DNA of 64,000 bases. Source: Rugalucina vietnamica (taxonomy: Eukaryota; Mollusca; Bivalvia; Lucinida; Lucinidae). Shown here piece by piece: positions 46,288-56,312 of this stretch (within the stretch, counting starts at the first letter, position 1; every line of letters starts with the position of its first letter). The notes under the pieces are model-generated. The model ran no database searches. It had not been told where the DNA came from and saw nothing but the letters and a program-made list of their open reading frames with translations. Made by a program: the position numbers and the translations under genes. The DNA is taken from NCBI GenBank assembly GCA_964017185.1, contig OZ024870.1, positions 60,924,812 through 60,988,811 on the forward strand, given 5' to 3'.

Positions 46288-47261
46288 CAAGAACTCCGCG
46301 GAGGTCGTTATCGCACCTGCATCGGGCAAAATACACATTACTATGCAAGGTTTCACACTCACAGCTATCACTGATGCAGAGAAAACCAAACTTCGACTTA
46401 AAAATTAACAAAGTCAATGGACCGTGAAATATAGGTCAAGGTCAGTGGGTCAAGGTGCGTGCTTGAAGGGTATGTTAAGGACAATTACTATGCAAGGTTT
46501 CACACTCACAGCTATCACTGATACAGAGAAAACGGAACTTCGACGTAAAAATTAACAAAGTCAATGGACCTTGAAATATAGGTCAAGGTCAGCGGGTCAA
46601 GGTGCGTGCTTGAAGGGTAAGTCAAGGACAATTACTATGCAAGGTTTCACCATCCTAGCTATCACTGATGCAGAGAAAACGGAACTTCGACGTAAAAATT
46701 AACAAAGTCAATGGACCATGAAATATAGGTCAAGGGCACCGGGTCAAGGTGCGTGCTTGAAGGGTATGTCAAGGACAACTACTATGCAAGGTTTCACAAT
46801 CCTAGCTATCACTGATGCAGAGAAAACCAAACTTCGACGTAAAAATTAACAAACCAAACTTCGACGTAAAAATTAACAAAGTCAATGGACCGTAAAATAT
46901 AGGTCAAGGTCAGCGGGTCAAGGTGTGTGCTTGAAGGGTATGTCAAGGACAATTACTATGCAAGGTTTCACACTCACAGCTATCAATGATACAGAGAAAA
47001 CGGAACTTCGACGTAAAAATTAACAAAGTCAATGGACCGTGAAATATAGGTCAAGGGCACCGGGTCAAGATGCGTGCTTGAAGGGTATGTCAAGGACAAT
47101 TACTATGCAAGGTTTCACAATCCTAGCTATCACTTATGTAGAGAAAACCAAACTTCGACGTAAATGTTGACGGACGGACGGACGAACGAACGAACGAACG
47201 AACGGACGGACGGACAGAAATTTGGACTCCTATATCGCACCCTGCTATAAGCAGGTGCGAT
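46288..47261 (+). mobile_element. Family C element (pearl/Helentron-like)
   Basis: 5' end CAAGAACTCCGCGGAGGTCG (hairpin CTCCGCGGAG) with TTATCGCACCTGC. Tandem ~146-bp units follow (ACTATGCAAGGTTTCACACT, AATATAGGTCAAGGTCAGCG), then an ACGG/ACGA microsatellite (about 47169-47215) and 3' GCACCCTGCTATAAGCAGGT then GCGAT. The paralogous empty site in the first duplicate (about 43045) reads straight through AATCATAAAAAAATTGTAG, confirming both ends and the lack of a long target duplication. Confidence 0.8.
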
Positions 47262-47303
47262 AAAAAATTGTAGTTGAACCGATTCAGTGGGATTCACATC
47301 ATC

Positions 47304-47548
47304 TGAGCCGTGTCATGAGAAAACCAACAATGTGGTTTACGACCAGGTCTGACACAAACCGAGCTGTACAGTCACAGAAGCAGGCTAGAAACTTGAAATT
47401 TTGGATATAAGTAGAAGAGGAATTGTACTATCCGTGTAGTTAAAACAAAGGCACTGTTTAGCTTCGTGGTTACAGCGGTAACCGGGAAGCTAGTCTTTGC
47501 CTTTGTTTTCGCACATACAGATTGTTGGTTTTCTCATAATGCGGCTCA
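47304..47548 (+). repeat. M-family element M23 (duplicate unit 2)
   Basis: TGAGCCGTGTCATGAGAAAA start, TTCTCATAATGCGGCTCA end; diverged hairpin with an extra GGTTACAGCGGTAACC palindrome at the tip. Confidence 0.8.
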
Positions 47549-47719
47549 CTGCAATGCCTGTAATTATCTATCCTATTACTCAGGCTATCAAGCTGCATTA
47601 CAAAGACTAGGATTTTAAAAATTTATCTCATTTAGTCAGACTGATCAATATGCTTGAATCACAGCTGGTATATACAGGTTGTATAGTCACTCAGTCAGTG
47701 TTTTATCAAGAGCAGATTT

Positions 47720-47992
47720 TGAATAACAATTAACAATCATTATTATTTTCATTCCGTTTAAAGTCCCATTCAAGATAATTTCAGCTCTGAAATGAGATGG
47801 ACCAATCAGTAGGTGGAGTGAAACTGGGAGAACAAGTAAAACACATGGCACACCCTCAAGCAGAACTTGGCTTGTATCATGTGTGCCCGTGTGGGATACG
47901 AACCCATGGCAGACACAGCAATGAGATGATTGAATAATTAAGCGTGGTAATGAAATACCTACACTCCTAACAACTTGGCAACGCAAACGGGG
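47720..47992 (-). mobile_element. tRNA-derived SINE
   Basis: On the minus strand a tRNA-like head GTTGCCAAGTTGTTAGGAGT and B box GGGTTCGTATCCCAC, then a body with TGAAATTATCTTGAATGGGA-type sequence. Not a tRNA gene: no intact cloverleaf. Confidence 0.65.
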
Positions 47993-48165
47993 TCCACTAA
48001 TTAACAATAAAGTTTGTCAATGTATTGAGAAAGTAGAAGTAGTTTAATATTAATTTCACTATGAACAGAACTTAGACTAATACAGATATATATGAGCTTT
48101 TAGAAACAACACTATTATCCAGTTAACCAAGCAATGATCAAACAAAAAGCCATCCTATTCCTAAC

Positions 48166-48401
48166 TGAGCCTCTGCGTGAGAAAACCAACAATTTGGGTT
48201 CCGACCAGGTCCCACACAAACCGGGCTGTACAGTCACAGGAACAGGCTAGAAGCTTGAAATTTTGGATTTAGAAAGAAGAGAAATTGTACTATCCCTGTA
48301 GCGAAAACAAAGGCGCTGATCAGCTTCGCAGTTACTGCGAAGCTGAACTGCACCTTTGTTTTCGCCTATGCAAATTGTTGGTTTTGACATGTAAAGGCTC
48401 A
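48166..48401 (+). repeat. M-family element M24
   Basis: TGAGCCTCTGCGTGAGAAAA start, GTTTTGACATGTAAAGGCTCA end; AAAACCAACAAT subfamily, hairpin GATCAGCTTCGCAG / CTGCGAAGCTGAAC. Confidence 0.82.
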
Positions 48402-48741
48402 ATTAGGTTTCTTGCCTTTCAACTGGTGACTTCATGGAATCAGAAACTTACATGGATGACTCATTTGTGCCCCAAATTATTCAAGTCACACATGAAGTGT
48501 TGTTGGACAGCAGAAAGATACTGCTGATTCTCAGGAGACTTGTCAAACAAGTCCAACTCTCGGTAGCGGACAATGGATTTTAAATGGTGCTTTCAGGCCA
48601 TAGCCCCCCACCTGGATCCATACATATAACTTAGTCATTGGCCCATTGTCTCAAGAGGATGGTTAGTAAACCGACAAAGCTGAAAGAAGGTGCAAGGTGT
48701 AGGAGGGAATTATTATTATTATTATTATTTATTTTTTTTAT

Positions 48742-48945
48742 TGAGTTTGACATCTCTTTCAAGATTATTTCAGCTCATCAGGCAAAACAAGAAAACCCAT
48801 GAGAAAAAAACAACTGGCTCAGGAAAACAGAACTTGGTTTGTCTCTCATATGCCTCAAACCTACACTAGACACAGTGCTAAGATGATGAAACTGTTAAGC
48901 ATGGTAATGAAATCCGCACTCTTAACCACTTTGCCAAGCGGGCTG
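48742..48945 (-). mobile_element. tRNA-derived SINE, same type as 47720-47992
   Basis: Minus-strand head GCTTGGCAAAGTGGTTAAGA then GTGCGGATTTCATTACCATG, shared with the previous SINE. Ends at a (TTA)n run (48711-48735), which is the likely tail. Confidence 0.68.
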
Positions 48946-49082
48946 CTGGAATTTAATTTGTGAACTCCAGAATGCATGTCAAACCATGCTACTGACTGAG
49001 CATTATTGTGCTTATATAACAAGTGTTCATTACAACTGTACAATGTTTAACATGGTAAATTGTTCCACAATAATGAACTCAC

Positions 49083-49211
49083 CATATGAAGTGCCTGGAC
49101 CAAACTCATTCCCAGCATCCACCATGATCTGTCCGAGAGTCTCGTGACCGTTGTTACGATCTCTTTTTCTCTTGTCTAGTTTCTCATATAATATCTCTTC
49201 CATACGTACAT
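49083..49211 (-). CDS. SH3GLB: Endophilin-B exon 3 (BAR domain)
   Basis: 129 nt, acceptor TTACTTCAG, donor G|GTGAGT. Phase 1 on entry and exit. The 42 whole codons read VRMEEILYEKLDKRKRDRNN and continue to NEFGPGTSY, with a split Gly shared with exon 4. This is the stretch of endophilin-B that carries the family's conserved 'AG.EFGPGT.YGNAL' segment in the BAR domain. The charged KLDKRKRDRNN stretch replaces a more neutral sequence in vertebrates. A D-family element begins 30 bp upstream of the acceptor (49242). Confidence 0.93.
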
Positions 49212-49241
49212 CTGAAGTAATAAGAAAATGACCAGAGTTTG

Positions 49242-49529
49242 CATTACGAAAACATGGCCATGCAATATAGAGATTTATAAAATTGTAAAAAAATGAAAAT
49301 TTTCAGTAGACTTTTTTTTTTTTATTTTTCTTATTTTTGCTCAAAACATAGATTGTGAGTACACGTTAGAACCGCCTCACCGCCTCGGTGAGGCGGTTCT
49401 AATGAGTACCCACAATCTATGTTTTGGAGCAAAACTAAGAAAAATAGGTATACCCCTGCAAACCTCACTTTTTCTATATAACAGTGGTGTTCAAGGGGGC
49501 ATACTTTTCATAGATATCTTTTCCTGATG
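49242..49529 (-). repeat. D-family element, copy 7 (reverse)
   Basis: CATTACGAAAACATGGCCAT at the left and the reverse complement of the usual start (TCTTTTCCTGATGG) at the right. A strong inner palindrome GAACCGCCTCACCGCCTC / GAGGCGGTTC is present. Begins 30 bp upstream of endophilin exon 3. Confidence 0.75.
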
Positions 49530-49625
49530 GTACATGTTATGATGTATGCAGTATTGCAACACAATTTGCAAATTAAAGTTCAATCCAAGTCCCAAATACA
49601 TATATTCAAACAGAAAAAAAAAGTT

Positions 49626-49810
49626 TTGCCAGTCAACAATTTTTCTGTCATGTCGGGAAAGAGCCAGCCGAGCGATCGTTTCATCAGGTATCAATCATCG
49701 CTCTGGGGAGTAAAGATGTGCCTTCTCAAGGACACATGGTGCCACCAGTGGGGATTGAACCAAGGTCCACTTGACTCAGAATCTGATGCTTTACCACTAG
49801 GCTCGCCTCC
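49626..49810 (-). mobile_element. tRNA-derived SINE, second type
   Basis: Minus-strand GAGCCTAGTGGTAAAGCATC (A box) and TTGGTTCAATCCCCACTGG (B box), tail with GACATGACAGAAAAATTGTT GACTGG-like sequence. Lies next to D copy 7. Confidence 0.75.
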
Positions 49811-50360
49811 AGAAAAAGTTAAATACAATGGACATTCTGGCAAGAAAAATGGCTAACTTTGCAAATATCTTAAATGCTTTAATATATGAATAAAGAATAA
49901 TTTCAAACCCCAAACCTGCCAATTGAACTGAAATTTGTCAAGAAACCATCACACTTTAGGCATTGTGGATAACTACGAAGTGTATCACCAAAATATTATC
50001 ACTTCAAGATTAACTGCTCTTTAGCTGGGTTCAGTATCTATGATGAGCCTGAACAGATGCTCTGAATACAGTGTTCTTGCAAAAAGTACAGGTCTCTAGG
50101 TTATAAAACATTTTTCATGCAGAGCTCAGCTGAGCATGAAATTTCATTTCCTCATAGATACTGTAATAGTCCAAATATATTGAAATTAAAGGTTTAGATG
50201 TCCAAAGCCTGTAATTTATCCTGTTTATAAATGTTAAAATGCCATAAAATGCCAACAATTGTTGGCATTTTAACATTTATGAGCAGGATAAATTTTAGTC
50301 TCAGCTGAGCTGAGCATGAAAAAGTTTCATAACCTTGGGACCAGATAAAACCATACATAC

Positions 50361-50502
50361 TTGGATTCGGCTCCAGAAGTGCCTCTGTTTGTTTGAGGGT
50401 TTTCTCGGTCCATATTTTTGTTTTCTCTGCTCTGTTTAGAAGATTTTCAAAGTGAGCATCTAGCTCAGTTTTCTCTGCTGAACCAAACTTTTCCTCAGTG
50501 AA
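50361..50502 (-). CDS. SH3GLB: Endophilin-B exon 2 (start of BAR helix 1)
   Basis: 142 nt. The acceptor is a T-rich tract ending TTTTTTGCAG and the donor is A|GTATGT. It is entered in phase 0 and left after the first base of a codon. The 47 residues start FTEEKFGSAEKTELDAHFEN and include KIWTEKTLKQTEALLEPNP, the beginning of the endophilin-B BAR domain (first long helix). The residue split at the exon end becomes Asn when joined to exon 3, as in the family. No in-frame initiator fits the family inside this exon, so translation must start in an upstream exon not seen here. No M or D element lies within 400 bp, unlike most other exons of the gene. Confidence 0.93.
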
Positions 50503-50965
50503 CTGCAAAAAAGAGACATAAATCCAAATAAGCCTTAATACTTAATATTGCAGTCATTACATTGATAGAAACTCAAATTGTACATGTATCAGCAAAAGAG
50601 GGAAATGGCAGCAGAAATACCTTCATGACAAAATCATCAAGAAAGAAATGTGTTGGATGTGAAGGTCAATCATAGGGTCTGCTTCAATACAAATTGCAAA
50701 TGATTCAATGGCTCAACATATCCATTTTACAGTGGATGGTATTATAGTAGTGACTCGGAGTTTCAAATGGCTGTTCAGGTAACTGGCACATGGAATCTTG
50801 GTAAACTGTTTCTTGTAACATATTCAGGTTAATTCACAATGCTAATAATTTGCTAAATTCTAAAAGAATTACAGAAATAAACAGATAAAATAAGCACATA
50901 TTGGCTGATTTGTCATTTTTTCTTTCACCTTCTGCTTCATGTGAAATACTGTGTCCTCTTTCAAT

Positions 50966-51200
50966 TGAGAATGTGTGTGAGAAAACCAACAATTTGGATT
51001 TCCGACCAGGTCGACACAAACTGGCCTGAACAGTCACAGAAGATAGCTAGAAGCTTGAAATTTAGGATGATGGAAGAAGAGGGACTGTACTATCCATGTT
51101 GCAAAAACAAAGGCGTGATCAGCTTCGCGGTCACCGAGAAGCTGGTCTGCGCCGCTGTTTACGCATATGCAGATGGTTGGTTTTCTTATGCAGCGGCTCA
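50966..51200 (+). repeat. M-family element M25
   Basis: TGAGAATGTGTGTGAGAAAA start, TTCTTATGCAGCGGCTCA end. The only M copy found upstream of endophilin exon 2. Confidence 0.8.
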
Positions 51201-51444
51201 ATTATCATTAAAGGCACCACTCTGTGAGAAAGTAGTGTTTCCCCTAGCCACTTTCAAAGCTAGCATTATTTAAAAGATGTAGATAATCTCTTTATACGGC
51301 ATACAAGCTCAACTGAGTATTACATGCCGGTGATAAAGTGAGTTGCTGACTGTCATAGTAACTGTGCATGTTGTTAATTAATAATAAATATTTCAATGGC
51401 TTATAACCAACTACACCATTCTGCTATACAAAGTTACAGACTTG

Positions 51445-51625
51445 TTTGTTTGTATTGGGGTTTGACATCCCAGTCAACACTTTTTCTTTCATGTTAAGAT
51501 GGAGTCAGTTTCCTAGGTTTAACCAGTAATGTCAGGAGTTATGTACCTTGCTCAAGGACACAATACGCTGCCACAGTGGGGATCGAACACAGGACCTGTC
51601 CATTTGCAGTCTGATGCTCTACCAC
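51445..51625 (-). mobile_element. tRNA-derived SINE, second type
   Basis: Minus-strand GTGGTAGAGCATCAGACTGC (A box) and GTGTTCGATCCCCACTGT (B box), then TCCTTGAGCAAGG and the GTTGACTGGGATGTC tail. Confidence 0.78.
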
Positions 51626-51731
51626 AAAATAGGACTGGCACAGTGAATGATTGCTCAGAATGCAGTAAAAAGACATATATAAAACAAGAAAACATTGATG
51701 CAACCGCCAATGCATCAATTCACTGGAAAAT

Positions 51732-54247
51732 CAGGGTTTAACACTAAAGGGAGTCCGGGAGTCTGAGACTCCCAAATCATTATGCCGGACTCCTTGTTTT
51801 TACTTGTAGGCAGTCCGACTGACTCCTTGAATCTGGGGGAAAAATCAAAATATGGCACCAAATTTATTTTCTTGTCTTTTTCTGCAGATTCTAAATGTCA
51901 CTTAAGTTAATATAGCTTTCAAATCACGCCAAGATTTGTTTTTATATTTTTCTACCACACAGTTTACTGCATTTAGAAAGACACAAAAATATTGGCTTTA
52001 AGAGAAAACCAAAGATTGGATTTCACACTTGATATAAACGAAGAATATTTTTAGAAACAATAACTTTCTAGTGAAAGTACTATTGAGAAGTGTATACTAC
52101 TTACCCTGAGGCTTAAGTTATCAACAGAAAAAAAAAATCAAATATTCTTATATTCAGGGTTCCAGTTACTGGGCTCTACGGCGAAAAAAATCGTCGAAAG
52201 TGGTCAGATTTCGCCTTATGTAACCTTGAAAGAGAAGTCGACTTCGCCCTATTTTTTTAGATTTCAAAACTTTACTTTCGATTTTGATCACAGTGATTCA
52301 CTCATTTGATTGTTTACAGCTCTCGAAATATGCTAGTTTTCGCCTCTCTCTTGCCCACGGCGACACAGCTGATTGTCAAGTGACATTAAACAGATTACCT
52401 TTATTGGTATAATTATCAGATAATTGCCTCAATAATCAAAACATGCACCTCTAATCATAATTTCACGCTGACATGTACACAAGTGTAAGCCGATTCATCA
52501 CCAATGCTGATTGGCTAATTGCATCACATGTCGAAAGCAACTTTGACAAGGGGTGGTTGAGAGGGCGGAGTCATAAATTATTGACAAGGAGACACACTAC
52601 TATGGTGTAATAATTGCAAATTATCCAGAGTTCTCGATAACTCCAATCTGGGCGTATTTTTACGCGTGTTTTTTGTTTCGTACGCCTAAAATTCACTGCT
52701 ATGGATTCTCGCTTACGCCATGTTTTTTCTGGTGACGCGTCCAAAATTTTCCATAAATTACGTGAAAAGATAAGCTACCGCGGAAAGATCAAGGCAGAAT
52801 AGCCGCAAGACATTGTTCAAAGATCAAGCAAGTGACTGACACGTGCCACTGATGTGGGGAAGCAAGTAGGCGTGAACTAATTAAGCCCTTATCCAATCAG
52901 AGCGCAGTAAACTGACAATCAAGTTTTTGTTGATGGTATTGGCCTGAATTGCCTTCAGGTGTGATAAAAAACACTCATTTATAAATTTTGGCTGCTTTAA
53001 CTTCTGTAAAGTTGACAGAATCGTATCAATTATTTTGCGACGTCTGGAAAAACAAGTATTGGCTTTTGTAAAAAAAAAAAAAAATTTTTTTTTTTTTTTG
53101 TTTTGTTTTGTTTACAGGATGTACAAATTGTAGGTGGAATCCTAGTTGAGAAAAAAGTTATTGAAATACAGTTATTGAAATATATTTATAAGGTAAAACT
53201 CCAAGTTTTCTTGGTCAAACTCCAAGTTTTCATTTCTGACTCCAACTTTTTCCAGTGATGGATTCTTAGAATCCTGTTTTCAAAATCCTAGTGAGAACTC
53301 TGTTATCTACTGTTAGCCTTTGAACTAGACTTTGGGAGAATTGATCGCTGTGATACTGTTTCGTTTTTATGAGCAAAATATGTTACAACCATCCATTAGC
53401 CGCATTTTTAACATTCAATAGGCTTGTACTTGTACTTGTGTTTCCTTGCAAAAATCCTGATTCAAATGCATTTTTCAGGCTTAAATTGCCAAAGAAACGC
53501 TCTATTTTTACTTTGAATTTTTGGCTGCCATAAACCGTATTGTTGCATATATATTATACTGCTATAGTGGCACACTTCAAACTAGTGTCTTCTCCTTAGA
53601 GACTTACATATAGAGACTTGTATGATAAAAATGCCTCACCCATCACTGTATTTACACTCAACTCATAGATCTGGACTCCTTCTCTGCCCACCAACCGCCC
53701 CTACACCCCCCCCCCCCCCCCACCCTCATGATTTAATGGGCTACTATAACACAACTGATATAAATGTTACTTGGGCCACTGGAACTTATTTAAATCTTAG
53801 AAAGTGAGTGTCCAGCACAGAAAGGGGCCATTGATCTTTATCGATGAGTAGTCAAGTCAAAGTCACTTCTCTTTGATGTCTGAAACTTCTCCCTGTTTGG
53901 GCTGGAAGGAGGAGTCACTTCTTTTTTTGTTTGTTTTTTTAATATTTATTTATTTATTGATCTTCTTGCTTTCTTGTTCTTTGTGCATTTGAAGTCAGAT
54001 AAGTAAAGACTTCAAACCTAACGCTGGCATCATGTTAACATTTGGGCTAAGTTTGAAGACTTTGGGTTTTGCATACAAATTGAGCAGAAACTTGTATGTA
54101 TACTGTTAAATCATGACAAATTGTGAAAAAAAGCTAATAACGTTTTCTCATGATTCAAGTTTGGACTCCTAAATTTGTGTTTGGAATCCTTTATTTCTGA
54201 AGTTAGGAGTCCGACTCCTAAATCTAAAAAGTTGGTGTCTAACCCTG
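51732..54247. mobile_element. hAT5-like element with CAGGGTT termini, nested host
   Basis: Left CAGGGTTTAACAC followed by GAGTCCGGGAGTCTGAGACT. Right, reverse-complemented, CAGGGTTAGACACCAAC then GGAGTCGGACTCC. 5-bp direct repeat AAAAT on both sides (51727-51731, 54248-54252). A CAG start with a 5-bp duplication resembles the hAT5 group (inference). No transposase identified; another TIR element (52626-53302) is inserted in it. Confidence 0.65.
52626..53302. mobile_element. Nested 677-bp TIR element, CAGAGTTCTC ends
   Basis: Inverted CAGAGTTCTC at both ends and a 5-bp repeat TTATC outside (52621-52625 and 53303-53307). It lies wholly within the 51732-54247 element and has the same duplication length, suggesting related transposition machinery. 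AT-rich interior with a poly-A/poly-T run near 53073-53098. Confidence 0.65.
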
Positions 54248-54335
54248 AAAATATTTTACACTAAGAAACTGTAAAATTTTAAAGGATCAACGGTCATAAA
54301 TGTCATAAAATTTAATATTTCAAAAATGTATTCCC

Positions 54336-54532
54336 ATCTTTCAGTTTGTTGGAGCGGACTGGCGCAGGGGTAGAGTGGTTGACTCCGGTCCCAGAGGTCC
54401 CGGGTTCAATCCTCAGCCGGGGCGCCTTTCGTAGTGGCCTTGAGCAAGTCACATTTCCACAGCTCCTGAGGTAATGGTCAGATGTTGATCGACTCAGTAA
54501 ACAGTAAAAAAAAAAAAAAAAAAAAAAAAGAT
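54336..54532 (+). mobile_element. tRNA-derived SINE with poly-A tail
   Basis: Pol III-type A box (GGGGTAGAGTGGTTGACTCC) and B box (GTCCCGGGTTCAATCC), then CCTTGAGCAAGTCAC and a 23-A tail. A 10-bp target duplication ATGTATTCCC flanks it (54326-54335 and 54533-54542). The long T-rich minus-strand frame here is not a gene. Confidence 0.85.
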
Positions 54533-54542
54533 ATGTATTCCC

Positions 54543-55378
54543 TGATCTCAATCCCATGTATTATCCCATGTATTTACCCCGCACGGATGCGTTACTAACA
54601 TGTTTATTGTTCTTTAAAAAAAAAAAAAACCTATTTTTGTCCGTTTTTAGCGGTTTTATTCTCGTTTAAAAACTTCTGGCTGTCATCCTTTCAGTGCACT
54701 AAATCGTCCGTATATGTTCGTAGGTTTACGCCGAAAATTGACTTCCGATCATTTCCTTATATGGAAAGTTAATTGTTCAATTAATATTTAATTGATCAAT
54801 TAGTATAATGTGGCACATGTGCAACATCACGATGACGTCAAACACCGCGCGCCGAAATCAAAATGGCTGACCTGATTGACGTCATTTGTAGAAATACGTG
54901 CACATCATTGGACAAGGCCAAATCTTGACCTTTCAACTGGAATAAATTATTGTTCGACGTCAGTTTCCATAACGTCGGCATATGTGTTCGGCTCGTTCCG
55001 GAAACGGCCCCACACAAGTAAAAACGATTGACAAACAGCTGAAAAATGAATCTGTTAAAAAAGAAGATGCAGAATTTTGTGGAGAAAACTTGATTGTTAG
55101 AAAGTTAAATGTGTGTTTCATCCAATGGCCAAGTGTCGGTCAGCATTTCTTTGTATTAACGGTGGAATTCTACAGTAGGCGAAATAATTGATGTGTAAAA
55201 ACGGCTTATTCTCACCATCTTGATTTACGGATGGATGCGAGGCTGAAAGTACATTCGGAATGGTGAAGAGACGTTTCGCTCCATGGAGATTGTACTCATC
55301 AGCTGAGTGTGCGAGTCTAGGATTCATAATGATTTCAGTTGTAAGAGAATAATTTTATTCTGACATTTTCTAAAAGTT
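54543..55378. other. Intergenic or 5' sequence with two CRE palindromes
   Basis: GATGACGTCAAAC and ATTGACGTCATTT (TGACGTCA-like cAMP response elements) lie 45 bp apart around 54833-54888, separated by GC-rich CACCGCGCGCCG and AAAATGGCTG (YY1-like). This could be a promoter of an unidentified transcript or of a mobile element. No first exon of endophilin-B was recognised beside it. Confidence 0.3.
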
Positions 55379-55473
55379 CAGAATCAGAATCAGAATCAGA
55401 ATAGTTTACTGGTGAAACGTCAAACTGACAATACTACACCAGGGGGGGGGGGATGGGGCTTGACCGGAGGGGA

Positions 55474-56312
55474 TTAGTCCCGAGCTCTCACAAGAGAAGT
55501 AAATTTAGACACACAATCATCTGACATTTCAGCAGAGGAGATCAGAGAATCAGGGAGTTCATTCCAATCTCTAATGGTCTGGGGGAAGAAACTGTGTAAA
55601 TAGGCATTTGTACTTGCTGAAGGTATCTGAAATGCCAAGGAGTGTTGATTCCTACAACGCCTATTTTTGGGGATAAGGTCATCCGTGGGTATTTTTGCTC
55701 TCCCTTTTAGACCTTTGTAAAGTAATATAATTCTATTATCCTTCCTTCTTTTCTGCAGGGATTCCCATTTTAGTTTTTTAAGGATGCCAGTCATACTACC
55801 TTTTTCATATGTATAGTTCCTAGTTACAAACCTAGCCGCACGCTTTTGCACCTTCTCCAAATCATCTATCAAACCTTCATAATGAGGGTCCCAAACTGAG
55901 CTACCATATTCAAGAATAGGTCTCACCAGACCTTTATAGGCAGCTTCTCTCACATCTTGGGGGCAAGAAAACAGATTTCGTCTCAAAAAACCAAGGGTCC
56001 TATTGGCTTTGGTACACACATTGCTGATGTGAGTATTCCATTTTAAATCCTTAGTTATTGTTACACCAAGATATTTGATACTCTCAACATTTTCCAACAC
56101 AGTACCCTCAAGCTTGTAAGAAGCCTGAATTTTACTAGTACGTTTATTTGTCAGCTGCATCATGTTGCACTTGACAGGTTGAAATCTCATACCCCATTTC
56201 CTGGCCCAACTACCTAATCGATCAATATCCTTCTGAAGTTTCACTGTATCCTCCACATTCTTAATTTCACGATAACAAACACAATCATCAGCAAAGAGTC
56301 TGATTTCCGATT
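55474..56312 (-). pseudogene. CR1-like reverse transcriptase, C-terminal part
   Basis: About 280 residues on the minus strand. FADD catalytic motif near the start, then DIDRLGSWARKWGMRFQPVK, IKYLGVTITKDLKWNTHI (thumb), LVRPILEYGSSVWDPH, KVQKRAARFVTRNY and a C-terminal FPQTIRDWNELPDSL. The block is full length to its stop at 55474 with no internal stop, so the inserting element is young relative to the LINE or the pair is recent. The nearby Met codons are incidental; this is the middle-to-end of ORF2. Confidence 0.88.

Larger units (their letters stand above)
41720..47550 (+). repeat. Tandem segmental duplication later hit by B, C and LINE
   Basis: Unit 1 runs from ATATTACAAGTAGTA (41718) to the M element end at 43325. 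Unit 2 runs from ATTACAAGTAGTAAGT (43327) to the M element end at 47548. Shared sequence: AACAATTAACA-GAA-CAGATC, AATGTGTCCTCCTAATGTCA, TTAGCATATCATGGCACGCT, and an M element. Unit 1 was then split by B2, unit 2 by the LINE and by family C. Confidence 0.8.
1766..50502 (-). other. SH3GLB: Endophilin-B (SH3GLB-type) gene, exons 2-9
   Basis: Span of the only host gene recognised. Endophilin-B proteins bind and curve intracellular membranes through an N-BAR domain and recruit partners through a C-terminal SH3 domain; roles in mitochondrial, Golgi, autophagy and endosome membrane dynamics are family knowledge. Eight exons read in order on the minus strand with matching phases and canonical AG/GT borders, giving 1017 nt (338 residues plus stop). 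With a missing first exon of about 24 residues this matches the ~365-residue family length. Exon 1, encoding the amphipathic helix that starts the protein, was looked for above 50502 and not found. Introns total about 47.7 kb against about 1 kb of coding sequence; the intron between 49083 and 22528 alone is 26.5 kb and holds most of the mobile elements. SH3GLB1 and SH3GLB2 are vertebrate paralogues, so the symbol is generic. Confidence 0.93.

Noticed and set aside
932-51273. Recurrent short ORFs with MGKPTICIGENKGADQL-like peptides
   Set aside because: They translate the M-element hairpin and termini; the same peptide appears wherever an M copy lies.
54351-54410. tRNA-like sequence with A and B boxes
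   Set aside because: It is the head of a poly-A-tailed SINE with a target duplication, and no cloverleaf closes; other tRNA-like heads were treated the same way.
54982-55327. Overlapping ORFs of 69 codons on both strands
   Set aside because: No recognisable domain, no splice context and no match to the missing endophilin exon 1.
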